NCBI GenBank assembly: GCA_947500825.1
Contig: CANMTR010000007.1
Location: forward strand, 93,556 to 157,555
Direction of reading: 5' to 3'
Length of the DNA: 64,000 bases
DNA from: an uncultured Paracoccaceae bacterium
GTDB taxonomy: Bacteria > Pseudomonadota > Alphaproteobacteria > Rhodobacterales > Rhodobacteraceae
The notes under the pieces were generated by a model. It was given only the letters and a program-made list of their open reading frames with translations. It was not told the DNA's origin and did not search any database. Of the stretch, positions 9,406 through 19,231 are shown piece after piece (position 1 is the stretch's first letter; each line of letters starts with the position of its first letter). Both the position numbers and the translations under genes were made by a program.

Positions 9406-9483
9406 CGCGCCGCCTGGGCGGTCTTTCCCTCGCCCGCCGACTTGGCTATCCCCTCGGCCGACCGATCAGAGGACGAGCGACCC

Positions 9484-12400
9484 ATGGCGATGGAGAAGAC
9501 CTTCGACGCGGCCCGTGCCGAGGCGCGCATCTACGAGGCGTGGGAGCGCGAGGGCTGCTTCGCCGCCGGCGCCAATGCCCGCCCCGGGGCGGAGGCGTTC
9601 TCGATCATGATCCCGCCGCCCAACGTCACCGGCTCGCTGCACATGGGCCATGCCTTCAACAACACCCTCCAGGACATCCTGGTGCGGTGGAAGCGGATGC
9701 AGGGCTACGACGTCCTGTGGCAGCCCGGCACCGACCACGCCGGCATCGCCACCCAGATGGTGACCGAGCGCGAGATGGCCGCGAAGGGCGAGCCCACCCG
9801 CACCGAGATGGGCCGCGAGGCGTTCCTCGCCCGCGTCTGGGAGCAGAAGCGCGCCTCCCGCGGCACCATCATCGGCCAGCTCAAGCGCCTCGGCGCCTCG
9901 GCCGACTGGAGCCGCGAGGCCTTCACCATGGCCGGCGCGCCGGGCGATCCCGGCGACACGCCCGGCGGGCAGGACTTCCACGCCGCCGTCATCCGCACCT
10001 TCGTCGATCTCCACGAGCGCGGCATCGTCTATCGCGGCAAGCGCCTGGTGAACTGGGACCCCCATTTCGAGACGGCGATCTCCGACCTGGAGGTCGAGAA
10101 CGTCGAGACGCAAGGGCACATGTGGCACTTCCGCTACCCGCTCGCGGGCGGGGCCACCTACACCTACGTGGAGCGCGACGAGGACGGCAACACGCTCTTC
10201 GAGGAGGAGCGCGACTATATCTCCATCGCCACCACCCGCCCCGAGACGATGCTGGGCGACGGCGCCATCGCCGTGCACCCGTCCGACAGCCGCTACGCCC
10301 CCCTCGTGGGCAAGCTCTGCGAGATCCCGGTGGGCCCGAAGGAGTCCCGCCGCCTGATCCCCATCATCGAGGACGAGTACCCCGACCCCGATTTCGGCTC
10401 CGGCGCGGTCAAGATCACCGGCGCCCACGACTTCAACGACTACGCCGTCGCCACCCGCAACGGCATCCCCCTCTACGCGCTGATGGACACGGCCGGCGCC
10501 ATGCGCGCCGACGGGCTGCCCTACGATCAGGCCGCAGACCTCGCGGGCCGCATCGCGCGCGGCGAGGCGGAGGCGCCCGCCGATGTGGGGCAGGTCAACC
10601 TGGTCCCCGACGCCTATCGCGGCCTCGACCGCTTCGAAGCGCGCGCCCGGATCGTCGAGGACATCACCTCCGAGGGGCTCGCCGTCATGGTCCCCCCCAC
10701 CGACCCGCGCCTGGGCCGCAAGGCGGCCAGGCCCGCCGCCCCCGAGGAGGGCGGCGAGGCCCGCGCCGACCAGCTCGTCCCGCTCGTCGAGGAAAAGCTG
10801 GTCATGCAGCCCTTCGGCGACCGCTCCAAGGTCGTGATCGAGCCGATGCTGACCGACCAGTGGTTCGTGGACGCGGCGCAGATCGTCGGCCCGGCCATCG
10901 ACGCCGTGCGCGAGGGCCAGTCCCGCGCGCCGGGCACCACCGACGGCACGGCGATCCTGCCCGAACGGGATGCCCGCGTCTATTTCCACTGGCTGGAGAA
11001 CATCGAGCCCTGGTGCATCTCCCGCCAGCTCTGGTGGGGCCACCGGGTGCCGGTGTGGTACGGCCCCGACCGCGACGCGATCTCGCTCACCGCCGATATG
11101 GGCTCGATCCCCCAGGTGACCTTCTGCGCCGCCACCCCCGAAGAGGCCGCCGAAAAGGCTCGCGCCTATTACGGCGAGGGCATCGCGGTAGGTTTCGCCG
11201 CCGAGGCGCAGGCCCGCGAGGAGCCCGCGATCTTCGGGCTGGGCGAGGACGGCACGCTTGCCTCCGTCACCCTCGACCGGGACCCCGACGTCCTCGACAC
11301 CTGGTTCTCCTCCGGCCTCTGGCCGCTGGGCACCCTGGGCTGGACGGGCGATCCGGCGCGCGACGCCGACAACGACATGCTGTCGCGCTACTTCCCCTCC
11401 TCGGTCCTGGTCACGGGCTTCGACATCATCTTCTTCTGGGTCGCCCGGATGATGATGATGCAGTACGCCGCCGTCGGACAGAAGCCGTTCCACACCGTCT
11501 ACGTCCACGCCCTCGTCCGCGACGAGAAGGGGCGCAAGATGTCCAAGAGCCTGGGCAACGTCATCGACCCGCTGACGCTCATCGACGATTACGGCGCCGA
11601 CGCGGTCCGCTTCACCCTGGCCTCAATGGCCGCCATGGGCCGCGACCTGAAACTCTCCAGGGACCGGGTCGCCGGGTACCGCAATTTCGGCACGAAGTTG
11701 TGGAATGCCTTCCGCTTCGCCGAGATGAACGGGGTGGAATTTTCCTCCTCCGGGACTCCGACGGGACTCCGCCGCGATTCCGACATCACCCAAACGGCCA
11801 ATCTGTGGATTCTGGGCGAGCTCGGCCGCACCCGCGACGAGGTCCAGTCCGCCCTCGAGGGCTACCGCTTCAACGACGCCGCCGGCGCCCTCTACGGCTT
11901 CGTCTGGGGCCGCGTCTGCGACTGGTATCTGGAACTGGCCAAGCCGCTTTTCTCCTCCGAAGACGCTGACATCGTTGCCGAAACCCGCGCGACCATGGCC
12001 TGCGTGCTCGACGCCTGCCTGGTCCTTCTCCACCCCTTCATGCCCTTCGTCACCGAAGAGCTGTGGGGCGAGCGGCAGGGCCGCCTGATCCACGCCGACT
12101 GGCCCGAAGACGGCGCCGAGGCCCTCGTAGATGCCGGGGCGGACCGCGAAATGTCCTGGGTTATCAACCTCATAGAACAGGTCCGCTCGGTCCGGGGCGA
12201 GATGAACGTCCCCGCCGGCCTGACCGCCCCGATCCTCCTCGTGGACCTCGACGAGGCCGGCCGCACCGCCTTCTCGCGCAACGAGGCCCTCATTCGCCGC
12301 CTCGCCCGGATCGAGGCTCCCGCCGAAGTCTCCGAGCCTCCGAAGGGGGCCATGACCATCCCCGTCCCGGGCGGCACCTTCGCCCTTCCCTTGGCCGACC

Positions 12401-12612
12401 TCATCGACGTGGGCGCCGAAAAGTCGCGCATCGACAAGGCCCTGGCCAAGATCGGCAAGGACATCTCGGGACTCGAGGGGCGGCTGAAGAATCCCCGCTT
12501 CCGCGACAGCGCCCCCGCCGACGTGGTCGCCGAGACCGAGGCGCTCCTGGCCGAAAAGGCCGACGAACGCACCCGCCTCGAGGCCGCCCAAGCCCGCCTG
12601 GCCGAGATCTGA
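9484..12612 (+). CDS. valS: Valine--tRNA ligase
   Basis: This 1042-residue class I synthetase charges tRNA-Val. The HIGH-type signature is HMGH at 53-56 ([13 protein letters not shown]). The KMSKS loop is at 685-689. The editing domain lies between them ([10 protein letters not shown]), and the tRNA-binding anticodon domain follows. The last ~70 residues form the coiled-coil typical of ValS (rich in Lys, Glu and Ala). The length is slightly above the usual 900-950 residues, because of an acidic insertion near residues 410-440. Its stop codon shares a base with the start of the next gene. Confidence 0.96.
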   Translation: MAMEKTFDAARAEARIYEAWEREGCFAAGANARPGAEAFSIMIPPPNVTGSLHMGHAFNNTLQDILVRWKRMQGYDVLWQPGTDHAGIATQMVTEREMAAKGEPTRTEMGREAFLARVWEQKRASRGTIIGQLKRLGASADWSREAFTMAGAPGDPGDTPGGQDFHAAVIRTFVDLHERGIVYRGKRLVNWDPHFETAISDLEVENVETQGHMWHFRYPLAGGATYTYVERDEDGNTLFEEERDYISIATTRPETMLGDGAIAVHPSDSRYAPLVGKLCEIPVGPKESRRLIPIIEDEYPDPDFGSGAVKITGAHDFNDYAVATRNGIPLYALMDTAGAMRADGLPYDQAADLAGRIARGEAEAPADVGQVNLVPDAYRGLDRFEARARIVEDITSEGLAVMVPPTDPRLGRKAARPAAPEEGGEARADQLVPLVEEKLVMQPFGDRSKVVIEPMLTDQWFVDAAQIVGPAIDAVREGQSRAPGTTDGTAILPERDARVYFHWLENIEPWCISRQLWWGHRVPVWYGPDRDAISLTADMGSIPQVTFCAATPEEAAEKARAYYGEGIAVGFAAEAQAREEPAIFGLGEDGTLASVTLDRDPDVLDTWFSSGLWPLGTLGWTGDPARDADNDMLSRYFPSSVLVTGFDIIFFWVARMMMMQYAAVGQKPFHTVYVHALVRDEKGRKMSKSLGNVIDPLTLIDDYGADAVRFTLASMAAMGRDLKLSRDRVAGYRNFGTKLWNAFRFAEMNGVEFSSSGTPTGLRRDSDITQTANLWILGELGRTRDEVQSALEGYRFNDAAGALYGFVWGRVCDWYLELAKPLFSSEDADIVAETRATMACVLDACLVLLHPFMPFVTEELWGERQGRLIHADWPEDGAEALVDAGADREMSWVINLIEQVRSVRGEMNVPAGLTAPILLVDLDEAGRTAFSRNEALIRRLARIEAPAEVSEPPKGAMTIPVPGGTFALPLADLIDVGAEKSRIDKALAKIGKDISGLEGRLKNPRFRDSAPADVVAETEALLAEKADERTRLEAAQARLAEI

Positions 12613-13715
12613 TGCCCGGCCCCCGCCTCACGTCGCTGGCCGCGTCCCTGCCCGCCACGGTCCCCTTCGTCGGCCCCGAGCAGCACGAGCGCGACCGCGA
12701 CATGACCATCCGCGCTCGCATCGGTGCCAACGAAAGCGTCTTCGGCCCCGCCCCGTCGGCCGTGGCCGCCATGGCGCAAGCCGCTGGGGAAGCTTGGAAA
12801 TATCCCGACGCGCAAAGCTTCGATCTGCGCCGCGCCCTGGCCGCGCGGACAGGTGCCGGGATGAAGAACATCGTCGTCGGGTCGGGCATCGACGGCCTTC
12901 TGGGCAGCCTCGTGCGCCTCACAGTGGCGCCCGGCGACCCGGTGGTCACCTCCGCCGGTGCCTATCCGACCTTCGCCTACCACGTCGCCGGCCACGGCGG
13001 GGCGCTCCACGCCGTTCCCTATCGTGGCGACCACGAGGACCCCGAGGCCCTGATCGCCAAGGGGAAGGAGGTGGGCGCGAAGCTCATCTATATCTCCAAT
13101 CCCGACAACCCCATGGGATCGTGGCACGATTCCGCACGCGTTCGGTCGATGATCGAGGCGGTGCCCGACGGCAGCCTGCTGGTCCTCGACGAGGCGTATC
13201 TCGAGTGCACCGACCGCGACGTGGCTCCGCCGCTGGTCCCCGACGATCCCCGGGTGATCCGGATGCGCACCTTCTCCAAGGCCTATGGGCTGGCCGGCGC
13301 CCGCGTGGCCTACGCCATCGGCCACGCGGACCTGATCGCCGCCTTCGACAAGATCCGCGACCACTTCGGTGTCTCGCGCATGGCCCAGGCCGGCGCGCTC
13401 GCGGCACTGGAGGATCGGGCCTATCTCGCGGAGGTTAAAGAGAATATCGAGACAAGCCGACAACGGATCGCCGCCATCGCGGCCGACAACGGGCTGGCGG
13501 CCCTGCCTTCGGCGGCGAACTTCGTCGCCATCGACCTGGGCGGCGACGGCGCGCGGACCCGCCGAGCGGTGGAGGCGCTGATGGCGCGGGGGGTCTTCGT
13601 GCGGATGCCCGGCGTGGCGCCGCTCGACCGCTGCCTGCGCGTCTCCTGCGGCGGCCCGGAGGAGATGGACCTTTTCGCCGCCACCCTGCCCGAGGTGCTG
13701 GCCGAGACCGTCTGA
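12612..13715 (+). CDS. PLP-dependent aminotransferase, HisC-like
   Basis: This 367-residue fold-type I aminotransferase resembles histidinol-phosphate aminotransferases. The PLP-binding lysine is K223 in RTFSKAYGLAGAR. NPDNPMGS and VLDEAYLE are the substrate and cofactor motifs. The ATG overlaps the valS stop (TGATG), so it is translationally coupled to valS. Its TGA stop (13713-13715) sits inside the CTGAGAGC terminal repeat of the IS element. The original C-terminus may therefore differ slightly from the present one. A second aromatic or His-biosynthetic role is possible; the true substrate is not known. Confidence 0.85.
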   Translation: MPGPRLTSLAASLPATVPFVGPEQHERDRDMTIRARIGANESVFGPAPSAVAAMAQAAGEAWKYPDAQSFDLRRALAARTGAGMKNIVVGSGIDGLLGSLVRLTVAPGDPVVTSAGAYPTFAYHVAGHGGALHAVPYRGDHEDPEALIAKGKEVGAKLIYISNPDNPMGSWHDSARVRSMIEAVPDGSLLVLDEAYLECTDRDVAPPLVPDDPRVIRMRTFSKAYGLAGARVAYAIGHADLIAAFDKIRDHFGVSRMAQAGALAALEDRAYLAEVKENIETSRQRIAAIAADNGLAALPSAANFVAIDLGGDGARTRRAVEALMARGVFVRMPGVAPLDRCLRVSCGGPEEMDLFAATLPEVLAETV

Positions 13716-14564
13716 GAGCACCTGGCAGAACCGCCTGATTTGGTTGGTGGAGATCAGCGGCGGCGAGGCTGGTAAAGGCTTCGTGGATATCTGTGCGACG
13801 CTCGTAACGGGTGGCGAGGCGACGAAACCGGGCGAAGGTGCGTTCCACGACCCAACGATGCCGACCAAGGTGTGCGGAACTGTTGATCCCCGTGCGGGCA
13901 ATGCGGGTCGCGATGTTCCGGGCGCGGCACGCCCTACGGCATCGGCGGCTGTCGCAGGCCTTGTCGGCATTCAGCTTGGCCGACCGCTTCCGGGGCCGTC
14001 CCCGACCGCCGGAACGTCCGCCCGGGATCGCGGCGAGGGCGGAGGCCAGCGCCATGCTGTCGTGGCGGTTCGCTCCGGTGAGGACCAAGCCCGGCGGCGT
14101 GCCACGCCGGTCGGTTACGACATGGCGCTTTGTCCCGGCTTGCCCTGTCCGTCGGGCTCGGGGCCGTTGCGGCACCCCCTTTTGGCTCCGATCGAGGCGC
14201 TGTCGATCGAGGCCCGCGACCAGTCGAGTTCCCCGGCCCGGTGCAACCGCTCCAGCAACAGTCGGTGCAACTGGTCCCACACCCCGGCGCGCTGCCAGTC
14301 CCGCAGCCTGCGCCAGCAGGCCATCCCCGAGCAGCCGAACGGCTCACGAGACAGCATCTCCCATGGAGTGCCTGCTAAGCACGAGCACGATGCCCCGCCG
14401 GGCGTCGCGGTCGTTACATCGTGGCCGGCCGCCCTTCGGCTTGGCCAGATCCCCTGGGAAAAACGGCGCAACCGCCGCCCGCAAATCGTCGGATACGCGC
14501 TCGGATGCCGCCATGCCCGGTCAACGTGACGGGCCGCAAGACAGGCTCTGTCAGGCGCTCTCAG
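13712..14564. mobile_element. IS5-family insertion sequence (IS427-like), decayed
   Basis: About 853 bases are bounded by imperfect inverted repeats. The left end is CTGAGAGCACCTGGCAGAAC and the right end, on the other strand, is CTGAGAGCGCCTGACAGAGC, with three mismatches in the 20 bases shown. The interior encodes a DDE transposase on the minus strand, broken into several frames. The flanking trinucleotides are TGA and TCA. These fit the TNA style of this group but are not identical, so no clean target duplication is visible. The element lies exactly between two convergent aminotransferase genes. Confidence 0.85.
13722..14514 (-). pseudogene. IS5-family transposase, multiply frameshifted
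   Basis: The start at 14514 reads MAASERVSDDLRAAVAPFF and stays open to a TGA at 14344-14346. The homologous continuation (GTPWEMLSREPFGCSG, then WRRLRDWQRAGVWDQLH) is in another frame, joined near 14375 by an apparent 2-base loss. A second shift occurs at AAAAGGGGG (about 14172-14182), a likely programmed slippery site in this group. It leads to TKRHVVTDRRG, DKACDSRRCR and WVVERTFARFRRLATRYER. DDE residues are the Asp in SIDSAS, the Asp in DKACDS and the Glu in VVERTF. A third shift near the end separates LAAA from LISTNQIRRFC. Two of the three shifts have no programmed explanation, so the gene is probably dead. Confidence 0.82.
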
Positions 14565-15738
14565 CTCCCGCACAGACTCGCGCGGCGGCCGTCACGCCTC
14601 CAGCGCGGTGCGGGATCTCCAGCGCGGCGAGGCCCGCCTCGATCACCCCCAGGGCACCCAGGACCATGTGCGCGTTCAGATGTCCCATGTGGCCGATGCG
14701 GAAGTTGTCCTCCGGCACCTCCATGCCCAGGCCAAGGCCCAGCGTCACGCCCCCTTCCGCGGCGCACCAGCGGCGCAGGCGCTCGCCATCGCCCGCCCCC
14801 AGATGCAGCGCCGTGACCGCGTGGCTGCGATGTCCCCGTGGCGCATTGAGGCGCAATGGCCCCTCCGCGCCCCAGGTCTCGGCCGCCGCCCAGACGGCCC
14901 GGGCCAGCGTCGCGTGGCGCGCCCAGATCGCCTCGAGCCCCTCCTCGGCAATCATGTCGAGCGCGGCACGCAGGGCGAAGAGATGATGGGTGGGCGCGGT
15001 GCCGCCGAAATGCTGGTAGAATCCCTGCGGGTCGATCCGCGGACGCCAGTCCCAATAGGGGCCGACCCCGTCCAGCCGGTCCCGCGCCGCTCGAGCGCGC
15101 TCGCCCACCCACAGGAATCCCAGGCCGGGCGGGCTCATCAGGCCCTTCTGGCTGGCCGCGAGGGTGACGTCGACGCCCCAGCCGTCCATCTCGAACGGAT
15201 CGCAGCCCAGGGAGGCGATGCAGTCCGCCATCAGGAGCGCGGGATGCCCCGCCGCGTCGAGGGCGGAGCGCAGGGCGGCGACGTCGTTGCGGATGCCCGT
15301 CGCGGTATCGACGCAGACGGCGAGCACGGCCTTGATGCGGTACTCCTTGTCGGCGGCCAGCGCGTCGGCGACCCGGTTCGCGTCGAGGGCTGTCCGGCGA
15401 CCGAAATCGATCAGCTCCACCTCGGCTCCGAGCGCGCGTGCGACCTCGGCCCAGCCATGCCCGAAGCGGCCCGTGGCCGGCACGAGCATCCGGTCGCCGG
15501 GCGCCAGCACATTGGCCAACGCCGCCTCCCACATGCCGTGGCCGTTGGCGATGTAGATCGCCGCGCGGGCCGTGGTGCGCGCCACGGCGGAGAGATCGCG
15601 AACGATGCCGGCGGTGATCTCGACAAGCTCGCCCTCGTAGATGTTGGGCGCGGGACGGACCATCGCCTGCACCACCCTGTCGGGCAGGACGGAGGGGCCG
15701 GGAATGGCGAGGTAGGGGCGACCGTGGGCAAGGCTCAT
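14551..15738 (-). CDS. Serine--glyoxylate / alanine--glyoxylate-type aminotransferase
   Basis: This 395-residue class V PLP enzyme resembles SgaA/AGXT. It starts with MSLAHGRPYLAIPGPSVLPDRV, has the PLP lysine K198 in ASQKGLMSPPG, and contains DCIASLG and the C-terminal FRIGHMGHLN. Such enzymes transfer amino groups to glyoxylate in photorespiration-like or C1 metabolism. The ATG at 15738 is the natural family start; a much longer open frame upstream is a GC artefact. The last codons, encoding Glu-Ser-Ala and the stop, come from the terminal repeat of the adjoining IS element. The original C-terminus has thus been slightly rewritten. Confidence 0.88.
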   Translation of the reverse strand: MSLAHGRPYLAIPGPSVLPDRVVQAMVRPAPNIYEGELVEITAGIVRDLSAVARTTARAAIYIANGHGMWEAALANVLAPGDRMLVPATGRFGHGWAEVARALGAEVELIDFGRRTALDANRVADALAADKEYRIKAVLAVCVDTATGIRNDVAALRSALDAAGHPALLMADCIASLGCDPFEMDGWGVDVTLAASQKGLMSPPGLGFLWVGERARAARDRLDGVGPYWDWRPRIDPQGFYQHFGGTAPTHHLFALRAALDMIAEEGLEAIWARHATLARAVWAAAETWGAEGPLRLNAPRGHRSHAVTALHLGAGDGERLRRWCAAEGGVTLGLGLGMEVPEDNFRIGHMGHLNAHMVLGALGVIEAGLAALEIPHRAGGVTAAARVCAGAESA

Positions 15739-15840
15739 GGCATGGCGGTACGACGCCACCCCGGGGCCGTCAACGGCGGCCTTGACGGGGCGCGGCGCGG
15801 GGGCCACGTGGCATTCGAGCCTACCAAGGAGCTCCCTAGA

Positions 15841-16572
15841 ATGGCGCGCACTGTCCTCTCCCTGACCGGCCCCGACCGCATCGATTTTCTGCAGGATTTG
15901 GTGACCAACGACATCCGCGACCCGGATCGCGCGACCTGGGCCGCGCTGCTGACGCCTCAGGGCAAGTACATGGTGGACTTCTTCGTCACCCACGACGGCG
16001 AGGCGCTCTTGATCGACGTGGACGAGAGCTTGGCCCAGGGGCTGTTGCAGCGGCTGACCCTTTACCGCCTGCGCCGCAAGCTGGAGATCGAGACGACCGA
16101 GTTGAAGGTCTCCCGCGGCACGGGACCCGCGCCCGAGGGCGCCTATCCCGACCCACGCCACCCGGACCTCGGCTGGCGCCGGATCGACCGCGAGGGGACG
16201 GACGACGGCACGGACTGGGACGACCTGCGGGTGCGCCTGACGGTGCCGCGCTCGAACGTCGAGCTGGTGCCCAACGACAGCTATCCGCTGGAGATGGGGT
16301 TCGAGCGGCTCAACGGCGTGGATTTCCGCAAGGGCTGCTATGTCGGGCAGGAGGTGACGGCGCGTATGAAGCACAAGACCGAGCTGAAAAAGGGCCTCGT
16401 CACCGTCGAGGTGGACGGCGAGGCCCCCGTCGGCACGCCCATCGAAGTGGGCGGCAAGGTGGCCGGCACGCTCTTCACCCAGTCCAACGGCAGGGGCCTG
16501 GCGTGGCTCCGCTTCGACCGGTCGGGACCGGGAATGTCGGCCGGTCCGGCGCGGGTTTCCTACGTCGCCTGA
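15841..16572 (+). CDS. ygfZ: Folate-binding YgfZ/GcvT-like protein
   Basis: This 243-residue protein belongs to the YgfZ/IBA57 family, which uses tetrahydrofolate to help assemble or repair iron-sulfur enzymes such as MiaB. The signature KGCYVGQE is at 164-171. It begins with FLQDLVTNDI, typical of the folate-binding fold. It is divergent from the SGAT-like aminotransferase with about 100 bases between. A strong hairpin follows the stop codon. Confidence 0.92.
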   Translation: MARTVLSLTGPDRIDFLQDLVTNDIRDPDRATWAALLTPQGKYMVDFFVTHDGEALLIDVDESLAQGLLQRLTLYRLRRKLEIETTELKVSRGTGPAPEGAYPDPRHPDLGWRRIDREGTDDGTDWDDLRVRLTVPRSNVELVPNDSYPLEMGFERLNGVDFRKGCYVGQEVTARMKHKTELKKGLVTVEVDGEAPVGTPIEVGGKVAGTLFTQSNGRGLAWLRFDRSGPGMSAGPARVSYVA

Positions 16573-16576
16573 GGCT

Positions 16577-16606
16577 CCACGGGGCCACCCCCGTGCGGCC
16601 CTGTGG
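16577..16606 (+). terminator. Hairpin after ygfZ (terminator-like, no T run)
   Basis: CCACGGGGCC pairs over 10 positions (one G-T) with GGCCCTGTGG around a 10-base loop, 4 bases after the ygfZ stop. No T tract follows, so intrinsic termination would be weak; it may protect the 3' end. Confidence 0.45.
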
Positions 16607-16875
16607 CTCAAGGGCATCCGCTCGCGGTCGCCCGGGTCCGTGGCGGCCACGTGCCCGTCAGCCAAACGGGCCGACATCGCCGATCCAGAGCGGGGGTGAA
16701 GCGACGACGCCTTGCGCGCGCCCATCACCCCGCAGGCATCCGCCGCCATCCGCATGGGACAACCGCACTGCGGTTCGGCAGAGCCTGGAACCTTGCGTTT
16801 CCGCCTCGCCTCTCATCTCCTCGCGTTGAAGTCACCGTTGCGTGAACCAATCCCGGATAGGCGGCGTTGGCCAGG
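16607..16875. other. Non-coding gap
   Basis: About 270 bases between ygfZ and the kinase-like gene. Only short frames are open and none has a ribosome binding site or family similarity. I see no RNA gene, repeat or convincing promoter. A CTGGAACC/GTTGCGTG-rich segment near 16790-16850 is less GC-rich and could hold a promoter for the downstream gene. Confidence 0.5.
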
Positions 16876-17676
16876 ATGGAAATCGACGAGATGAGCGCGC
16901 TCCTCGGCGCGACCGTAAGCAGCAGCACGCCCCTGAGCGGGGGCGACCTGTCGGAAGTCAGGGCGCTCGACATGGCGGACGGACGGCGGCTGGTCGCAAA
17001 GCGGGGCGGCCCCCTGATCGCCGAAGCGGAGATGCTGAAAGAGATCGCGGCGACCGGATGCCCTGCCCCGGAGGTCGTCCACGTGGACGAAGACGTGCTG
17101 GTGATGACCCGGCTGGCGGAGCGCAGGCCCGGCACCGAGCAGGGACACGCGCAGGCCGGGGCGGCCGTGGCACGGATGCACGCCGCGACCGCAAAGGGCT
17201 ATGGCTGGCCAAGAGATCATTCCTTCGGGGAGGTGGTCGCGCCTGCGGGCACCACGGCGGACTGGCCGATATTCTGGGCGGAGCGCCGCCTGCTGGCATG
17301 GCCCGACCGCCTCCCGTCGGAAGTGGCGCAGCGGGTCGAGGCGCTGGCATCCAAGCTGCCCGACGCTCTGCCCCATGCCCCGCCGCCGAGCTTGCTGCAC
17401 GGGGACCTGTGGACGGGCAACGTCCTGTTCGACGGCGATTTCTCGGGGCTGATAGATCCGGCTTGCTACCATGGCCATGCCGAGGTCGATCTGGCGATGC
17501 TGACGGTATTCGGAGCGCCCCCGACATCGTTCTGGGAGGCCTACGGCCCCCTTGATGCCGGGTGGGAGGAACGTCGCCCGATCTATCAGCTCTGGCCCGC
17601 GCTGGTGCATCTGCGCCTGTTCGGCATGGGCTATCGTAGCATGGTCGACGGGCTTCTGGACGCCACCGGGGTCTAG
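16876..17676 (+). CDS. Fructosamine kinase family protein
   Basis: This 266-residue aminoglycoside-phosphotransferase-like kinase belongs to the fructosamine/ketosamine-3-kinase group, which phosphorylates sugar adducts on proteins so they fall off (deglycation). The catalytic loop [11 protein letters not shown] and the metal-binding [17 protein letters not shown] are both typical. Residues 40-50 (RLVAKRG) hold the ATP lysine. ATG 16876 is used; a TTG at 16867 is also in frame. The TAG stop overlaps the TAG of the convergent efp gene through the palindrome CTAG. Confidence 0.88.
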   Translation: MEIDEMSALLGATVSSSTPLSGGDLSEVRALDMADGRRLVAKRGGPLIAEAEMLKEIAATGCPAPEVVHVDEDVLVMTRLAERRPGTEQGHAQAGAAVARMHAATAKGYGWPRDHSFGEVVAPAGTTADWPIFWAERRLLAWPDRLPSEVAQRVEALASKLPDALPHAPPPSLLHGDLWTGNVLFDGDFSGLIDPACYHGHAEVDLAMLTVFGAPPTSFWEAYGPLDAGWEERRPIYQLWPALVHLRLFGMGYRSMVDGLLDATGV

Positions 17677-18236
17677 GCGCGCTCGGAGTATTCCATCGCG
17701 GCAGTATCGACGACGATGTCCTCGTCCTGGCCGACGAAGGGCGGAACCATGATCCGCACACCGTTGTCGAGCACCGCGGGCTTGAACGAGTTGGCCGCCG
17801 TCTGGCCTTTCACCACCGGCTCCGTCTCCACCACCGTGCAGACGACCTTCTGGGGAAGGGTCGCGTTCAGCGCCTCGGAGTCGTGATACTCGATCTGGAT
17901 CGTCATGCCGTCCTGAAGGAAGGGGCGGCGTTCGCCGAGAATCTCGGCAGGAAGTTCGATCTGCTCGAACGTCTCTCCATCCATGAAGACGAGCATTCCG
18001 TCGGTCTCGTAGAGGAACTGCTGGTCGCGCTGTTCGAGCCTAACGCGCTCGACCTTGTCGGCGGAGCGGAACCGCTCGTTCAGCTTCGAGCCGTTGCGCA
18101 GGTTGCGAAGCTCCACCTGGGCAAACGCACCGCCCTTGCCAGGTTTCACATGGTCGACCTTGGTCGCGGCCCAGAGGCCGCCATTGTGCTCCAGCACGTT
18201 GCCGGGGCGGATTTCGTTGCCGTTGATCTTGGGCAT
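17673..18236 (-). CDS. efp: Elongation factor P
   Basis: This 187-residue protein rescues ribosomes stalled at polyproline stretches. It has the three-barrel layout, and the modifiable tip lysine is K34 in VKPGKGGAF. The pattern around it (GKGGAF) fits EF-P that is beta-lysylated by EpmA. The start at 18236 begins with [12 protein letters not shown], as expected. A good promoter lies upstream. The stop codon overlaps the convergent kinase-like gene within CTAG. Confidence 0.97.
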   Translation of the reverse strand: MPKINGNEIRPGNVLEHNGGLWAATKVDHVKPGKGGAFAQVELRNLRNGSKLNERFRSADKVERVRLEQRDQQFLYETDGMLVFMDGETFEQIELPAEILGERRPFLQDGMTIQIEYHDSEALNATLPQKVVCTVVETEPVVKGQTAANSFKPAVLDNGVRIMVPPFVGQDEDIVVDTAAMEYSERA

Positions 18237-18278
18237 GTGTCGGACCCGTGACGAAAGCTTGATGAAAGGTTGCCGACG

Positions 18279-18307
18279 CCTATATCTGTCCCTTGGCGCA
18301 CACGCAA
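18279..18307 (-). promoter_or_regulatory. Putative promoter of efp
   Basis: On the minus strand TTGCGT (18307-18302) and TATAGG (18284-18279) are 17 bases apart, giving a leader of about 36 bases before the efp ATG. The -10 region is preceded by CAGA, as in the promoter proposed for the HNH gene. Confidence 0.55.
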
Positions 18308-18449
18308 CACGCGCGATGTCGTCCCCACATTCCTCCAGCCATGACCTTGGCGCATAGGTGTTATTCCGAATTTGCACCCCTTCGGACCGCTCCAAGAGTC
18401 CATAAGGGGCGTCACGTCCACCGCCAAGAGCAAGAACAAGGAACGACGA

Positions 18450-18767
18450 ATGGCCGACTTCGTTGATGGAACCGCATTCAACCACGAGCAAGGCAACCGG
18501 GCGCGCAAGCTTTTTGCAGCCGTGGTCCTGGCCGCTCTCGACGATGCGATCGCCGACGACAAAAAGTACGGGAACGGCCCCGACCAGATCGCACGCTGGG
18601 CCCGCTCCCGCGACGGGCGCGAGGTGCTGACCTGCGCCGGTATCGACCCCAACGAGCGCGTCGTGTCCGGCTTGATGGAGTTCGTGAGCAAGGGTGTCCG
18701 TACCTCGGTCGCGCTCAGCCGCGAAGAGAGCGAGCGCCGCAACGCCGCGCAGGCCGAAGCCGCCTGA
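18450..18767 (+). CDS. Small conserved Rhodobacterales protein (DUF6280 type)
   Basis: This 105-residue soluble, helical protein of unknown function resembles the DUF6280 family found in Roseobacter-group genomes. It starts [21 protein letters not shown] and contains a repeated acidic pattern ([16 protein letters not shown]) and [21 protein letters not shown] lies a few bases before the ATG at 18450. It is divergent from efp across a 213-base region and is followed by a terminator, so it forms its own transcript. The strong family conservation suggests an important but uncharacterised role. Confidence 0.85.
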   Translation: MADFVDGTAFNHEQGNRARKLFAAVVLAALDDAIADDKKYGNGPDQIARWARSRDGREVLTCAGIDPNERVVSGLMEFVSKGVRTSVALSREESERRNAAQAEAA

Positions 18768-18795
18768 TCCCTGCCCTTTCCGAAGACCGGTTTGC

Positions 18796-18831
18796 CCGCC
18801 GCGCTCTCCCCGAGTGCGGCGGTTCGTTTTT
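18796..18831 (+). terminator. Rho-independent terminator after the DUF6280 gene
   Basis: CCGCCGCGCTC (18796-18806) pairs with GAGTGCGGCGG (18812-18822) around a 5-base loop, with one mismatch-like G-T pair. It is followed by TTCGTTTTT. It lies 28 bases after the stop codon. Confidence 0.72.
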
Positions 18832-18837
18832 CCGGGC

Positions 18838-19227
18838 TCAGCCGCGCCGCCGCGCGGAGAGGGATCGGGCGACCTCGCGCCGGACCATGATACGGACCCG
18901 TTCGTCGAGCTGAACCTCCAGGGCGGCCTCGACCTCTTCGCGTATGATGCTCGACAGGGTCTCGCGCCACGCCTCGTCCGGTTCGGAAGCGGGGTAAGCC
19001 GAGGGTGTCATATCCTCGGTTCGCGCCTCGGGCGGGGCGGCATTGATCGCCTCCCTCGACGCATCTGGGCGGGCGCCGAGGTCTTCCGTTTCCGCCCCCG
19101 CGCGGGAGGCGGGATTCTCGAGCCGCAGCGGGCCGTTCTCGACACGCCGATCCGTCGTCAGGACCAGCCTGTCCCGGGATGCCGCGGCAGCGGCATCCCC
19201 TACCTCGCCGTGATCGCGTGCGGTCAT
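18838..19227 (-). CDS. Hypothetical protein downstream of tolC
   Basis: This 129-residue protein has no recognisable enzyme motif. Residues 20-30 read [10 protein letters not shown], the middle is low-complexity (Ala/Glu/Pro), and the C-terminal ~45 residues form a charged amphipathic helix ([27 protein letters not shown]). Proteins with an LVLT tract and such a tail occur in Rhodobacterales. This general plan also resembles the polar-organising DUF2497 group, but I cannot assign it. The ATG at 19227 lies 4 bases after the tolC stop, so it is translated with tolC. Confidence 0.6.
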   Translation of the reverse strand: MTARDHGEVGDAAAAASRDRLVLTTDRRVENGPLRLENPASRAGAETEDLGARPDASREAINAAPPEARTEDMTPSAYPASEPDEAWRETLSSIIREEVEAALEVQLDERVRIMVRREVARSLSARRRG

Positions 19228-19231
19228 GAAC

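Noticed and set aside
15739..16755. Upstream extension of the serine-glyoxylate-type aminotransferase through ygfZ
   Set aside because: The frame is open, but the enzyme family starts at the ATG at 15738 and the extension is antisense to ygfZ.
16607..16875. Small protein genes in the gap after ygfZ
   Set aside because: The short frames there lack ribosome binding sites and are Arg/Pro-rich, as expected for GC-rich non-coding DNA.
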